DNA of 64,000 nucleotides from DATAZK01 sp963731205. Lineage in GTDB: Bacteria; Actinomycetota; Actinomycetes; Frankiales; Frankiaceae. Location of the stretch: contig CAVSUJ010000002.1 in the NCBI GenBank assembly GCA_963731205.1, positions 1,612,001 to 1,676,000 on the forward strand, written 5' to 3'. The notes beneath the pieces were generated by a model. That model did no database searches. It worked only from the letters and a program-made list of their open reading frames with translations, and was not told the DNA's origin. The translations under genes and the position numbers were made by a program. Shown here in pieces: positions 8,795 to 17,572 of this stretch; the first letter of the stretch is position 1; the number at the start of each line of letters is the position of its first letter.

Positions 8795-9760
8795 TTGCGT
8801 ACTGCGACGCGGATCGCCCTCGCGTCCGACGTGGACACCAGCGCGGATTTGCTCGATGTCGAAAACCTTTGTTCGCCGCGTGAGTTCACTGAAGCCCTCG
8901 CCGACGTAGCGAGCTACACAGCGTCACGCACGCTGGCCGACATCAATGCAGCCGCTGTCGGAGCTGCGCAGAAACGCAATCCTCTCGTTGTCCTGGCTCT
9001 CTGCCAGGTTGCGGCCTTGTCGTTTCGTGATTTGGGGGAGCGGGCAATCGCCCGAGACGGGACACGCCTGCCACCGTCGATGACAGGCTCATGGTCGCCA
9101 TCGCAGATAAGAACGGCGTTTGCCGTCATTGACGACGTTGTTGAGGGTCGAGTTAAGCCGTTTCTGCCCGGGGCGACTGCCAGTCGCCCGATTGAGTTGC
9201 TCATCGACGACGACGCCGCAGAGCAAACAGGCCCAACCAACTGGAATCGCGTCGACGAGTGGCAACGCAACGGGATCCCCTATGGCGTGCTTCTCGCCCA
9301 ACGTTTCGTAGGGGGGTCGTGGGCTGCCCACCGAAATAGCACTGCCAATCAGGTCGGACGAATCGTTGCCGACTGGTTCACCTCCCGACTCGTTGCCGCC
9401 AGGGTCAGTTACTGGCGTCGTGGAACTGAGGCGGGCTTGCTATCGAAGAGGGAGCTTGCGGACCTGATCGCACTGGACGGCGAAATCGGCCAGGTCTCGA
9501 TTGTCACGCGGAACCAGCAGGGTGGGCCAGCACTCGCCGTTGCTCTAGCCGTGGCTCGCGACGGAGGCTCCGCCCGAAAAAGTGCAGGCCGCCTGCTCGA
9601 GCTACCAGACTTGCTGCGGGTGCCGAGCGCGCTCGTCTTGGTAGGGCCCGGATGGGCTCCTCGCGGTGAGACGGATGAACTGGTGATCCGGTTTGGTGGT
9701 TACGTCTTCAGCGACGCGCGGCTCGACGAGCTCGTCCAACTCGCGCGATCCCTCGAGTAA
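8795..9760 (+). CDS. Unknown protein, first gene of the candidate defence operon
   Basis: I do not recognise this family. From the TTG at 8795 it is 321 residues, mixed alpha/beta in feel, soluble, with no signal or membrane segment. The C-terminal half (VGRIVADWFTSRLVAARVSY, LADLIALDGEIGQVSIVTRN, ALVLVGPGWAPRGETDELVI) looks like a compact globular domain. The frame is open back to 8546 and the upstream residues (such as ETLDDALAWIAERRSQFREV) look coding, but no ATG, GTG or TTG occurs there. The true start may be a rare codon, or the 5' end is frameshifted or lost at the junction. It is followed after 59 bases by the ParB-like gene and shares the lower-GC composition of the next three genes, so it is read as part of the same operon. 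Confidence 0.55.
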   Translation: MRTATRIALASDVDTSADLLDVENLCSPREFTEALADVASYTASRTLADINAAAVGAAQKRNPLVVLALCQVAALSFRDLGERAIARDGTRLPPSMTGSWSPSQIRTAFAVIDDVVEGRVKPFLPGATASRPIELLIDDDAAEQTGPTNWNRVDEWQRNGIPYGVLLAQRFVGGSWAAHRNSTANQVGRIVADWFTSRLVAARVSYWRRGTEAGLLSKRELADLIALDGEIGQVSIVTRNQQGGPALAVALAVARDGGSARKSAGRLLELPDLLRVPSALVLVGPGWAPRGETDELVIRFGGYVFSDARLDELVQLARSLE

Positions 9761-9819
9761 CTGTCGCAGCCATGCGTCAGACTGGGCGATGACCAGGACT
9801 GCGAAGGGTAGGGCACCCG

Positions 9820-11232
9820 GTGACGACACCGCTCACTAACGAGGCGCGCGCGAAGCTGATCAGTCAAGCAGTGAGTGCGGCAACGCAAGTGGACGGAGAA
9901 CGCAGATCGATCAAGTGGAAGAGTGGAGCGATCGTCCTGCCCGTCGTCGAGATTCCCTTGTCCGCAGTGTTGCTGAATCCCCACAGTCATCGCATACGGG
10001 CGCAGCTTGAGTCGCTCCCAGTTGATCAGCGTCGCGAGGTTGATGAAAACAAGTTCACGCCCGAAGCTCAGGCGATCATCTCGCAGCTTCTGAGGGAGAC
10101 TGAGGGCTACCAGCGCATTGCTAACGCTTTGCAGCGGGATGGGGGCCAGCGAGAGCCAGGCGTGCTGACAACGGCCGGCGTCTTGGTCAACGCCAACACG
10201 CGAGCGGTGGTTCTGCGCGCGATGCGCGTTGACTACATCAGAGTCGTCGTTCTGCCGGGCGACGCATTGGACAAAGAGATCACTGACCTCGAGCTTCATC
10301 TTCAGATGGAGCAAGACGTCAAACAGGAATACTCCTTCACGAACGAGCTGCTCTTCATCGAGGAGTTGATGACCCAAGCTGGGCGCACCGCCCAGGAAGT
10401 GGGCATGACGCTGAGACCAGACCTCAGCAATACGCCCGCGGACCGCAAGCGCGCTGCCGACGACATAGCGCGTCAGATGCGGCTGTTGGGTCTGATCCGA
10501 GATGTGATCGAGACAAGCGGAGGCCGCCTGCGCCTGATCGACTTCGACCAGAAGCGCCAGGCCCTGATCGAGATTGATCAGGACTACCAGTCGATGTCGC
10601 CAACTCGTCCGGACGAAGCCATGAGGGTGCGCGAGGCTCAACTTGCCGGCTTCATGGTGGACTTGGACTACCGCAAGTTGCGTGAGGTCGACTCGAAATT
10701 GCTGGACGGGTATCTGGTGCCCGCTCTCGAGGAAGAACCATCGCTGCGGAATCACGTCGGGGCGATCACTGCTGCCTCAATGCCAGCCGCAGGCGGAGAG
10801 GATCTTGCTGGCCTCGACTTGCTCGATGACCTTGGCGACTCGGAAAAAGACAGGGAGGCTACCGCGCCGAGCCTGTCGGGAATCTATCGGCTACTTGCCC
10901 GGACGCCGGCGGACGAGGATGTCACGCTTCCGGCGGCCGATGGGGACGAGCCGGTGACGCTGCCCTGCCAGGCTGTTGCTGCTGGACTTGAGTCGGCTCT
11001 GCAGATAGCGATTGAAAACAAGAAGCGGGATAAAGGGCGCCAAGATGCCTTGACCGCGCCTATGCAGTACCTGCGCGACGCCGCTCGAGCACTCGATCGC
11101 GCGAGCGCGGCTTACGACGAGGTTGCCGACGCGCATGGCTTCGATCGAAGTGCTTTCGGCAAGGCCGTCTCGGAGATGACCCGTGCCTACGACGCTTTCA
11201 TCCATGCGATTGGTCCTGGCATTTACGGATGA
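9820..11232 (+). CDS. ParB/sulfiredoxin-fold-like protein of the candidate defence operon
   Basis: A 470-residue protein starting at GTG. Residues 40 to 150 resemble the ParB/Srx-like fold: a strand ending in IPLSAVLLNPHSHRIR (compare the strand-N-P-x-x-R opening of ParB-like domains), then GVLTTAGVLVNANTRAVVLR and a strand IRVVVLPGD, where the usual box is GNRR or DGQHR-like. Here it reads VNANTR, so the nucleotide-binding residues are altered. The rest is largely helical and acidic. In DndB, SspE and related DUF262 proteins such domains sense DNA modification or use NTP; that role is only inferred here. Its stop overlaps the helicase start (ATGA), so translation of the two is coupled. Confidence 0.5.
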   Translation: MTTPLTNEARAKLISQAVSAATQVDGERRSIKWKSGAIVLPVVEIPLSAVLLNPHSHRIRAQLESLPVDQRREVDENKFTPEAQAIISQLLRETEGYQRIANALQRDGGQREPGVLTTAGVLVNANTRAVVLRAMRVDYIRVVVLPGDALDKEITDLELHLQMEQDVKQEYSFTNELLFIEELMTQAGRTAQEVGMTLRPDLSNTPADRKRAADDIARQMRLLGLIRDVIETSGGRLRLIDFDQKRQALIEIDQDYQSMSPTRPDEAMRVREAQLAGFMVDLDYRKLREVDSKLLDGYLVPALEEEPSLRNHVGAITAASMPAAGGEDLAGLDLLDDLGDSEKDREATAPSLSGIYRLLARTPADEDVTLPAADGDEPVTLPCQAVAAGLESALQIAIENKKRDKGRQDALTAPMQYLRDAARALDRASAAYDEVADAHGFDRSAFGKAVSEMTRAYDAFIHAIGPGIYG

Positions 11233-13103
11233 CCGGCATACTTCGTCTCGAGCTCGTCGGCGTCCCTCCCGTCATCCAAGCGACTCGCCTCAACGAAGTA
11301 CCCCAGAGCTTCTGGCTGCAGCTCTGGGCTGAGTGGGGTTCAGATGGCGATCACCCGGGCCGCGCGGTTTCGCTACCTCTCGAGCGCATGTTGGCTCGGA
11401 TGACGTGGCTAGCTCCAGCCTGCCGTCGCTTTGGTGTGTCCATCGATTGGGATCCCGCTCTCGCCAGCCTTGTAAAGGAGGTTCGGACAGAGCGGATTGC
11501 TCTGGATGAGACGCTCCGCCATCCGCCAAGCGTCAGCGAGGAAGACGCATTGACCCTTATGGCCTCGGGTGGTTTCACTCGAGAGCTGCGTCAGTTCCAG
11601 ATGCGCGACCTTCGCCATCTGCTCGGTCTGAGCCATGGCGCTAATTTCTCGGTGCCCGGTGCCGGCAAGACAACCGTGGCCTATGCCGTCTACGCCGCGC
11701 AACGGGCCACCGAGAGGGTTGCTCAGATGCTCGTCGTCGCCCCATTGTCGGCCTTTGATTCTTGGCAGACCGAAGTAGGTTTGAGCTTTGCATCGACCAG
11801 AGCACCCAACGTTGGAACCTTCGGTGAGTCGATTCCGAGGGATGCCGAGGTGGTCCTAGTCAACTACCATCGCTTGGCCGGCAATTACAGTCCCCTTGCT
11901 AAGTGGGTCGCAAGTACCCCGACGCTTGTCTTGCTCGATGAGGCCCATCGGATGAAGAGGGGTTGGGCCGGTCAATGGGGTGCCGCGTGTCTGAACCTGG
12001 CTTTTCTTGCAGCTCGACGGGACATCCTGAGTGGAACCCCGGCGCCGCAGGGGCCCGCGGATCTAGTGGCCCTGATCGACTACCTCTGGCCGGGCCAGGC
12101 GAGAAGAGTGCTTCCAGCGCCAGCATTGGTTAGTCCGCCGCCCGCAGATGCAGGCCGTCAGGTCGGACGGGCCATCGAGCCCCTTTTTGCTCGCACGCGA
12201 AAAAGCGAGCTCGGATTGGACAAGCCCCGGCTGTCTGTCGTTGAGATACAACCTGACGGTCTCCACGCGGCGATCTATCAGGCTCTTGTCGATCGCTACG
12301 CAGGCACGCTGACTGTGTCGATGAACGACCGCGCTCAGCTCTCGCAGATGGGCGATGTGGTCATGTACCTACTCGAGGCGGCGACTAATCCGCATCTCCT
12401 AAGTGCCGGATCCTCCGACCAAGACGCTGTCGAGTTCCGACACCCTCCGCTTGACGTGCCGGTGGGCTCGCGGTTGTGGGACCTGCTCCAGCAATACAAC
12501 CAATACGAGACCCCGGGGAAGTTTCGGACATTGGTTCAGCTAGTCGCTGCCAACGCCGAGGCTGGCCGGAAGACCTTGATTTGGTCAAACTTCGTTCGAA
12601 ATCTCTTGAGCCTGGAACGGATGCTCGCCGTCTACAAGCCAGCTCTGATCTATGGCGCCATCCCGTCGGAGGTATCTGCGCCCGAGGCGAGTCGGACACG
12701 GGAAGCGGAGCTCGCCAAATTCCGAACGGACGCTGATTGCCTGGTTCTACTAGCGAACCCAGCCTCGATGAGTGAGGGCGTGAGTCTCCACCAGATCTGT
12801 CACGATGCGGTTTACCTCGAGCGAACCTTCAACGCCGGCCAGTACCTACAGAGCGTTGACCGCATCCATCGACTTGGACTTGCACCCGACCAACAGACGC
12901 GAATCACGTTTCTGCTCAGCAAAGGCACCATTGACGAAGTCGTTGATGGGCGTGTTGCTGATAAGGCGTCGCGTCTCGGCGAGATGCTCGACGATACCGA
13001 TCTTGTCACCATGGCCCTTCCTTCGGACGAGGACTACGGGCCGGCCATCGATACCTACGATGACCTAGTCGCACTGTTCGCGCACTTACGTGGGGAACGA
13101 TGA
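11229..13103 (+). CDS. SNF2/SF2-type DEAH-box ATPase of the candidate defence operon
   Basis: A 624-residue superfamily 2 DNA-dependent ATPase. Walker A is SVPGAGKTT (residues 141-149) and the Walker B box is LVLLDEAHRMKRG with DEAH at 237-240. Motif III is near DILSGTPAPQGPADL. The second RecA domain has TLIWSNFVRNLLSLERML and ends with motifs V and VI, ASMSEGVSLHQICHDAVYLE and YLQSVDRIHRLG with the arginine fingers. About 120 residues precede the first RecA domain and carry no known motif. The protein is compact compared with chromatin-type SNF2 enzymes and resembles those of phage-defence operons, where they translocate on or remodel DNA for a nuclease partner. It overlaps both neighbours. 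Confidence 0.8.
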   Translation: MTGILRLELVGVPPVIQATRLNEVPQSFWLQLWAEWGSDGDHPGRAVSLPLERMLARMTWLAPACRRFGVSIDWDPALASLVKEVRTERIALDETLRHPPSVSEEDALTLMASGGFTRELRQFQMRDLRHLLGLSHGANFSVPGAGKTTVAYAVYAAQRATERVAQMLVVAPLSAFDSWQTEVGLSFASTRAPNVGTFGESIPRDAEVVLVNYHRLAGNYSPLAKWVASTPTLVLLDEAHRMKRGWAGQWGAACLNLAFLAARRDILSGTPAPQGPADLVALIDYLWPGQARRVLPAPALVSPPPADAGRQVGRAIEPLFARTRKSELGLDKPRLSVVEIQPDGLHAAIYQALVDRYAGTLTVSMNDRAQLSQMGDVVMYLLEAATNPHLLSAGSSDQDAVEFRHPPLDVPVGSRLWDLLQQYNQYETPGKFRTLVQLVAANAEAGRKTLIWSNFVRNLLSLERMLAVYKPALIYGAIPSEVSAPEASRTREAELAKFRTDADCLVLLANPASMSEGVSLHQICHDAVYLERTFNAGQYLQSVDRIHRLGLAPDQQTRITFLLSKGTIDEVVDGRVADKASRLGEMLDDTDLVTMALPSDEDYGPAIDTYDDLVALFAHLRGER

Positions 13104-14040
13104 CCAACTCGCTCGGAGAAATCCCGACCGGGTAATGGCACCTACCCCACTCCGCATACCGACGGCTTATCAGCTTCATGCCGCGGTACTCGCAGCGCGA
13201 GTGCTCGACGCGGACGGATCGACGAAGGACGCTTTGCTTCAGAGCTACGCGAACGTCGCAACCGGTGGCCTCTACCGATCCGACGACCTACGCCTCGGCG
13301 CCACCTTGCTCGAGCGAGCCGGGCTTGTGCTATGCGGAGATGTCGGCCGCTATTTCCCTAGCTCGGAGTTGCTGGCGCTGAGGAACCTTCCAGATGATGT
13401 CGTGGCTGACCTTCTGCTTCAAGAGGTGCTGACGGTCGAGCCCCCGCTTTGGTTATTCGCCGCTGTCGTGGATGAAGAGGTTCGTTGGGAGAACGTTCCA
13501 GACGCTGAGCTCGTGGTCCTTGGACAAACGGTTCCCGATCCTGATCGCAGAGAGGCGATGCTGCTGGCCATTGGTCGCAAATTCGATCAAGAGCGGCTTA
13601 CGGTTATTGGTGATGCCGGCGAAGACTTCGTCGTCGCGGCTTGCCGGGGGTATTTCCTAGAGAAGGATCGAGCGGATTTGGCTGCGGCGGTTGAGCGGGT
13701 AAGCACTCGCAGCGACACGCTGGGTTACGACTTATCTGCCTCCGACAGCATGGGGCGTCGGCACCGAATCGAAGTCAAGACAACGAGCGCCCGGGTGGGG
13801 CGACTGCAGTTCTACATCTCCCGTAACGAGGCAACTGTCGCGCTTCGGGATCCGGCCTGGTCACTGGTCGTCGTTCGTCGAGGCTTCGACGACAGCTTGG
13901 CGATCGTGGGTTGGTGCCGGGGTGCGGCTATCGCTTCTTATCTGCCGAGCGATGCCCCGATCGGGGGTCGGTGGAGCGCAGCTCGTCTGGATGCCCCGGA
14001 CGGTTCTCTTGAGCCGGGATTACCCCTTGACCAGCCCTGA
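13090..14040 (+). CDS. DUF3883-type PD-(D/E)XK nuclease-like protein of the candidate defence operon
   Basis: The C-terminal half matches the DUF3883 pattern, a PD-(D/E)XK nuclease fold: GEDFVVAACRGYFLEK (Glu178), then DTLGYDLSAS (Asp214) and RHRIEVKTTSA (Glu228, Lys230) as the catalytic strand, followed by LQFYISRNEATVAL. All expected acidic and Lys residues are present, so cleavage activity is plausible. The N-terminal 150 residues are helical and unassigned; LYRSDDLRLGATLLERAGLV looks like a winged-helix segment. Start choice is open: GTG 13090 overlaps the helicase end, ATG 13135 gives a protein 15 residues shorter, and an ATG at 13100 overlapping the helicase stop reads only 11 codons before a stop. 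DUF3883 proteins are repeatedly found beside helicases in defence islands. Confidence 0.65.
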   Translation: MGNDDQLARRNPDRVMAPTPLRIPTAYQLHAAVLAARVLDADGSTKDALLQSYANVATGGLYRSDDLRLGATLLERAGLVLCGDVGRYFPSSELLALRNLPDDVVADLLLQEVLTVEPPLWLFAAVVDEEVRWENVPDAELVVLGQTVPDPDRREAMLLAIGRKFDQERLTVIGDAGEDFVVAACRGYFLEKDRADLAAAVERVSTRSDTLGYDLSASDSMGRRHRIEVKTTSARVGRLQFYISRNEATVALRDPAWSLVVVRRGFDDSLAIVGWCRGAAIASYLPSDAPIGGRWSAARLDAPDGSLEPGLPLDQP

Positions 14041-14131
14041 TCTGTCGAGACGCGGCGTGCCGAGACTGATGGCCTACGGGCAGGACAAGGTTCTTGCGCA
14101 TCTCCGCACACGTGGCCAAGTAGCCCAACGC

Positions 14132-15244
14132 CTACGCTGTATGCCCTATCAGGGTCGGAAAGGGTGAGACGTCCAGCATGCCGGGGATGGTGGCGAGAGT
14201 GAAGACCCGTCCGTCGGTGTCGCGAACGACGGGACCAAGGGTGTCATTTACGCGTGCCCAACCCATGCCGCCCAACACGGCGAGGAGCGGGACGCCCCCC
14301 AGGCGGGTCGACTCGGCCCGCAGGCGCTCGAAGCGAAGCGCCTTGTCGCGAGCGGTGCCGCCATCTCCGGCGAGCTTGCACTCCAGCATGGCGCGTAAGG
14401 CTCCGGAGTTGTCGAAGACCACAAAGTCTGGGGCGGGCGCAACCCGGATTTCAAAGCGCTCTTGTATTTCGCTTTGATTGTGGCCACCCGTCCGAATAAA
14501 CCGGACGCCATTTGCTGCAAACAGCGCCTCGACCGCGTCTTCAAGGATGTCGCCCCTCCGACTTGAGGTTGCGTCGAGTACTTGTCGGAACGCACCCCCG
14601 TAGTGGCGCTGGTGGAGGAAGTCCGCATACGGGACGCCCTCGTCAGCGAGTGGGCGCACAGACGCCCAGCCATGCGCAGTATCGAGCTTGACCTGCTTGC
14701 GCCGTAGGCGTTGACCGGGCGGGTCGCCAAAGAGGGACCCGTCCAGAATCTGCGTAAGCGTTTGGGCTACAACCCGGGCCTGGTCGGCCGTCACAGCCGT
14801 GCCCTTGCGCTCCATGGCGTCGACCTTTCCTGCGCTGAGTTTTGGCAGGCCTAATGGTTCGGCGACGAGCGCGCTCGAGTGAGCAAATTCTTCTTTGGTC
14901 AGGCCGACGATGGTTCGGAAGACGAGCAACGTGCGGGGATCGGCCGCTACCACGCTCGCTAACTCCGTCAGGGAAACGGCGGTGAAGTTGGACGTGAGGC
15001 CGGCGGCAGCGGCGTAGACCTCCTGGAAGTATTCGCGTTCGTAAAACGGCGCTTCGTTAATGTAGGCAAAGTCAGGAGCAAGGTGGGGAACGTAGGCAGC
15101 CCGTGCGACTTCAGCGAAAATCCGAGCGTGGTCGCCAGTGCCGTGGTTCTGGGCGACAAGTCGTATTTGGGCGATACGTTGGTCCCAAGTAATTGCGCCG
15201 ACGATTTTGTCGACGGTCTCGGCGACGCTAGGCACGTCAGGCAA
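14132..15244 (-). CDS. Type II restriction endonuclease (PD-(D/E)XK)
   Basis: A 370-residue protein encoded directly after a DNA methyltransferase and overlapping it by eight bases, the layout of a type II restriction-modification operon. The C-terminal third has a PD-(D/E)XK core: ILEDAVEALFAANGVRFI (helix with an acidic residue), APDFVVFD (Asp273) and MLECKLAGDG (Glu288, Lys290). The N-terminal part has a helix-turn-helix-like stretch near residues 90 to 165 (LLVFRTIVGLTKEEFAHSSA) and may recognise DNA. The start is TTG 15244; GTG 15235 is an alternative. The recognition sequence cannot be read from the gene. It converges with the defence operon, ending 92 bases from it. Confidence 0.7.
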   Translation of the reverse strand: MPDVPSVAETVDKIVGAITWDQRIAQIRLVAQNHGTGDHARIFAEVARAAYVPHLAPDFAYINEAPFYEREYFQEVYAAAAGLTSNFTAVSLTELASVVAADPRTLLVFRTIVGLTKEEFAHSSALVAEPLGLPKLSAGKVDAMERKGTAVTADQARVVAQTLTQILDGSLFGDPPGQRLRRKQVKLDTAHGWASVRPLADEGVPYADFLHQRHYGGAFRQVLDATSSRRGDILEDAVEALFAANGVRFIRTGGHNQSEIQERFEIRVAPAPDFVVFDNSGALRAMLECKLAGDGGTARDKALRFERLRAESTRLGGVPLLAVLGGMGWARVNDTLGPVVRDTDGRVFTLATIPGMLDVSPFPTLIGHTA

Positions 15245-16160
15245 AGTCCGCTAGGGCACCAGGGGTGTCATCTGCTTCGTCGGTGCTAATCCGACGCAAC
15301 GCTTCAGTGACGAAGTCTTGATGTAACTCGATTCCTGCCGCGCGTCTTCCGAGCCTTCGCCCGACGACGACTGATGTGCCGCCACCGGCAAACGGATCGA
15401 TGACGACGCCGTTCGGGGGGCTTGTGGCACGGATGAAGAAAGACGCAAGTCCCTCAGGCATCGCGGCGGTGTGCGCGACGCCGTAGTGCTGGTTATAGCT
15501 CTGCGGGACGCTGATGACGTTGCCAGGGTCAGCGCCGCCGTGTAGGTAAGTCGTGGTGCGGTCTCGCCCGAAGCCAGCTTCGGTGTTTCGCCGCCCGTTG
15601 CTGTCCAGCTTGCGCCGCTCGATCTCGGCGTCAGTGGTCTTGTAGGGGACGCGGACAGCGTCAAGGTCGAAGTAGGGCTTGGGCCCGCGAGCGAAGTGGT
15701 AGACGTACTCGTACGCATCCTTGGTCCGGGGCCCGAATCTTCCAGGGACGGCGTTGGGCTTGGCCCAAATGTAGGTCTCGAGCCAGCGCCAGCCCATGTT
15801 CTGGAGGGCCAAGACTAGTTCGTAGACGTAGGGGTGGCGTTGGCCCTTTAACGGGCCACTCTTGGCGACACGGTTCTTGATGTTGATCACCAGTGAACCC
15901 GTCTCGGTTGTCGCGTCGAACATGGCTCTGGCGAAGGGGAGGAACCATTCGACATATCGATCCGGATGGATACGCGAGTAAGCCCGGGCGTCCGCGTAGG
16001 GCGGCGACATAAAGAAAAGATCAACTGACGACCGGGGTAGCTGTGGGAGCCAGTCTGCGGAGTCTCCCCAGGTCACGCCGCTGGTCAGCAGCGTCTTGAA
16101 CGCGGCGTCGCGGCTCTTGGGCACGGGAGGTATAGAACTAGGGACGGCCTGCAGTCGCAC
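15237..16160 (-). CDS. DNA methyltransferase of the type II restriction-modification pair, probably N4-cytosine
   Basis: A 307-residue beta-class DNA methyltransferase: the catalytic box comes first (LFFMSPPYADARAYSR, SPPY at residues 52-55) and the SAM-binding box last (VVIDPFAGGGTSVVVGRRLG, DPFAGGG at 255-261, followed by GIEL). SPPY is the usual form in N4-cytosine enzymes, whereas DPPY marks adenine enzymes. The target-recognition region lies between, around residues 140 to 230. The enzyme would protect host DNA from the endonuclease that follows. The start is GTG 16160. No controller (C) protein gene is seen nearby. Confidence 0.8.
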   Translation of the reverse strand: MRLQAVPSSIPPVPKSRDAAFKTLLTSGVTWGDSADWLPQLPRSSVDLFFMSPPYADARAYSRIHPDRYVEWFLPFARAMFDATTETGSLVINIKNRVAKSGPLKGQRHPYVYELVLALQNMGWRWLETYIWAKPNAVPGRFGPRTKDAYEYVYHFARGPKPYFDLDAVRVPYKTTDAEIERRKLDSNGRRNTEAGFGRDRTTTYLHGGADPGNVISVPQSYNQHYGVAHTAAMPEGLASFFIRATSPPNGVVIDPFAGGGTSVVVGRRLGRRAAGIELHQDFVTEALRRISTDEADDTPGALADFA

Positions 16161-16295
16161 GTTCTGAACCCTAGTAAGCCGACGACTTCAAGTCGCGGAG
16201 CGGCACGCCATAACTGTCGGCCGTTCAGGGCAGCGGGACCACACTGAATCGGGACGGCATGTCCGGAGGCTCGATCCTTTAAGGAGGATGGAGTC

Positions 16296-16613
16296 ATGTC
16301 AGGTGCGTCGAAGCGGTACCCGCCGGAGTTGCGGGAGCGGGCGGTGCGGATGGTGGCCGAGAGCCGCCATGAGCATTCCTCGGAGTGGGCAACGATCGAG
16401 TCGGTAGCGGCGAAGCTGGGCATCGGTACGGCGCAGACGCTGCATGCCTGGGTGCGGCGCGATCAGGTCGACTCGGGCCGACGGGCTGGCGTCACGTCGG
16501 ATATGGCGGCAGAGATGCGCAAGCTGCGGGCGGAGAACAAGGAACTGCGGCGGGCCAACGAGATCCTTAAGTCGGCGTCGGTTTTCTTCGCCGCGGCGCT
16601 CGACCGCCAGTAG
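16296..16613 (+). CDS. IS3-family transposase OrfA (helix-turn-helix subunit)
   Basis: A 105-residue OrfA: it starts MSGASKRYPPELRERAVRMV, contains a helix-turn-helix (ESVAAKLGIGTAQTLHAWVR) and ends in a leucine-zipper-like coiled coil (MRKLRAENKELRRANEILK). It binds the IS ends and regulates or fuses with OrfB. ATG 16296 has GGAGG upstream (AAGGAGGATGGAGTC). OrfB follows in the -1 frame, so the active enzyme is probably a frameshift product, as is usual in this family. Confidence 0.85.
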   Translation: MSGASKRYPPELRERAVRMVAESRHEHSSEWATIESVAAKLGIGTAQTLHAWVRRDQVDSGRRAGVTSDMAAEMRKLRAENKELRRANEILKSASVFFAAALDRQ

Positions 16614-17546
16614 CGACACTCGTCGAGTACATCGACGGTCACAAGAAGGTGTTCGGTGTCGAGCCGATCTGCAGGGTGCTGTCTGAGCATGGCCTGCCGA
16701 TCGCACCGTCCACCTACTACGAGGCCCGCAGCCGGCCGCCGTCACCGAGAGCGGTGCGGGATGAGCAGCTGCGCATCGAGATCACACGGGTGCATCAGGG
16801 GAACTACGGCGTCTATGGAGCCCGCAAAGTCTGGATGACGCTCAACCGCGAAGACATCCCGGTAGCGAACTGCACGGTGCGCCGGCTGATGGCGCGAGCT
16901 GGGGCTGTCAGGGGCTCGGCGTGGGAAGAAGAAGCGGACCACGATCGCCGATCCGCAGGCAGCGCGGGCCGGTGATCTGGTGGCCCGCAAGTTCAACCCG
17001 CCGGCGCCAAATGTCCTTTGGGTGGCGGACTTTACCTACGTCTCGACCTGGTCGGGCTGGGTCTATGTCGCGTTCGTCATCGACGCCTACGCCCGCCGGA
17101 TCGTCGGCTGGCGCACCGCCACCACCATGAACACCCGTCTGGTCCTGGATGCCATCGAGCACGCCATCTGGACCCGGGCCCGGGAAGGCATCACCGACCT
17201 GTCCGGGCTGATTCATCATCACGACAGAGGATCGCAATACACCTCGATCGCCTTCACCGAACGCCTCCTCGAGGCCGGGATCGACGCCTCGATCGGTGCT
17301 ACCGGCGACAGCTATGACAACGCCCTGGCCGAGACGATCAACGGCCTCTACAAAACCGAACTGATCAAACCGAAAGGACCCTGGCGCACCGCCGACCACG
17401 TCGAGATCGCCACCCTGGAATGGGTCGACTGGTTCAACCACCGCCGGCTCTACGAACACTGCGGCGACATCCCACCGGCAGAGCTCGAGGCCGCCTACTA
17501 CCGTCACCAAGAGACCCGGCAAACCGCCGAGCTCTCAAACAAGTAA
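16610..17546 (+). pseudogene. IS3-family transposase OrfB (DDE integrase core), frameshifted
   Basis: The integrase core is readable: an N-terminal HTH_21-type part (ICRVLSEHGLPIAPSTYYEA, then YGVYGARKVWMTLNRE), then the DDE domain with Asp in NVLWVADFTYVSTW, Asp in HHHDRGSQYTSIAF and Glu in SYDNALAETINGLYK. A single extra base near 16889 (in ATGGCGCGAGCTGGGGCTG) moves the frame from the HTH part to the DDE part; without it the text reads RRLM-RELGLSGARRGKK without a break. If the base is real, this copy cannot make an intact transposase. Confidence 0.8.
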
Positions 17547-17572
17547 GTCTCCGGACTCGCCGTCGCGATTCA

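Larger units (their letters stand above)
16245..17572 (+). mobile_element. IS3-family insertion sequence, 1328 bp, with terminal inverted repeats
   Basis: The left end 16245-16271 (begins TGAATCGGGACGGC) and the right end 17546-17572 (reverse complement begins TGAATCGCGACGGC) match at 23 of 27 bases. Between them lie orfA and an orfB carrying the DDE catalytic residues. The flanking bases are CAC on the left and CAG on the right, so no clear target duplication is seen. The right end is followed directly by a gene fragment, which suggests that the element took part in a deletion or recombination at this island border. Confidence 0.85.
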
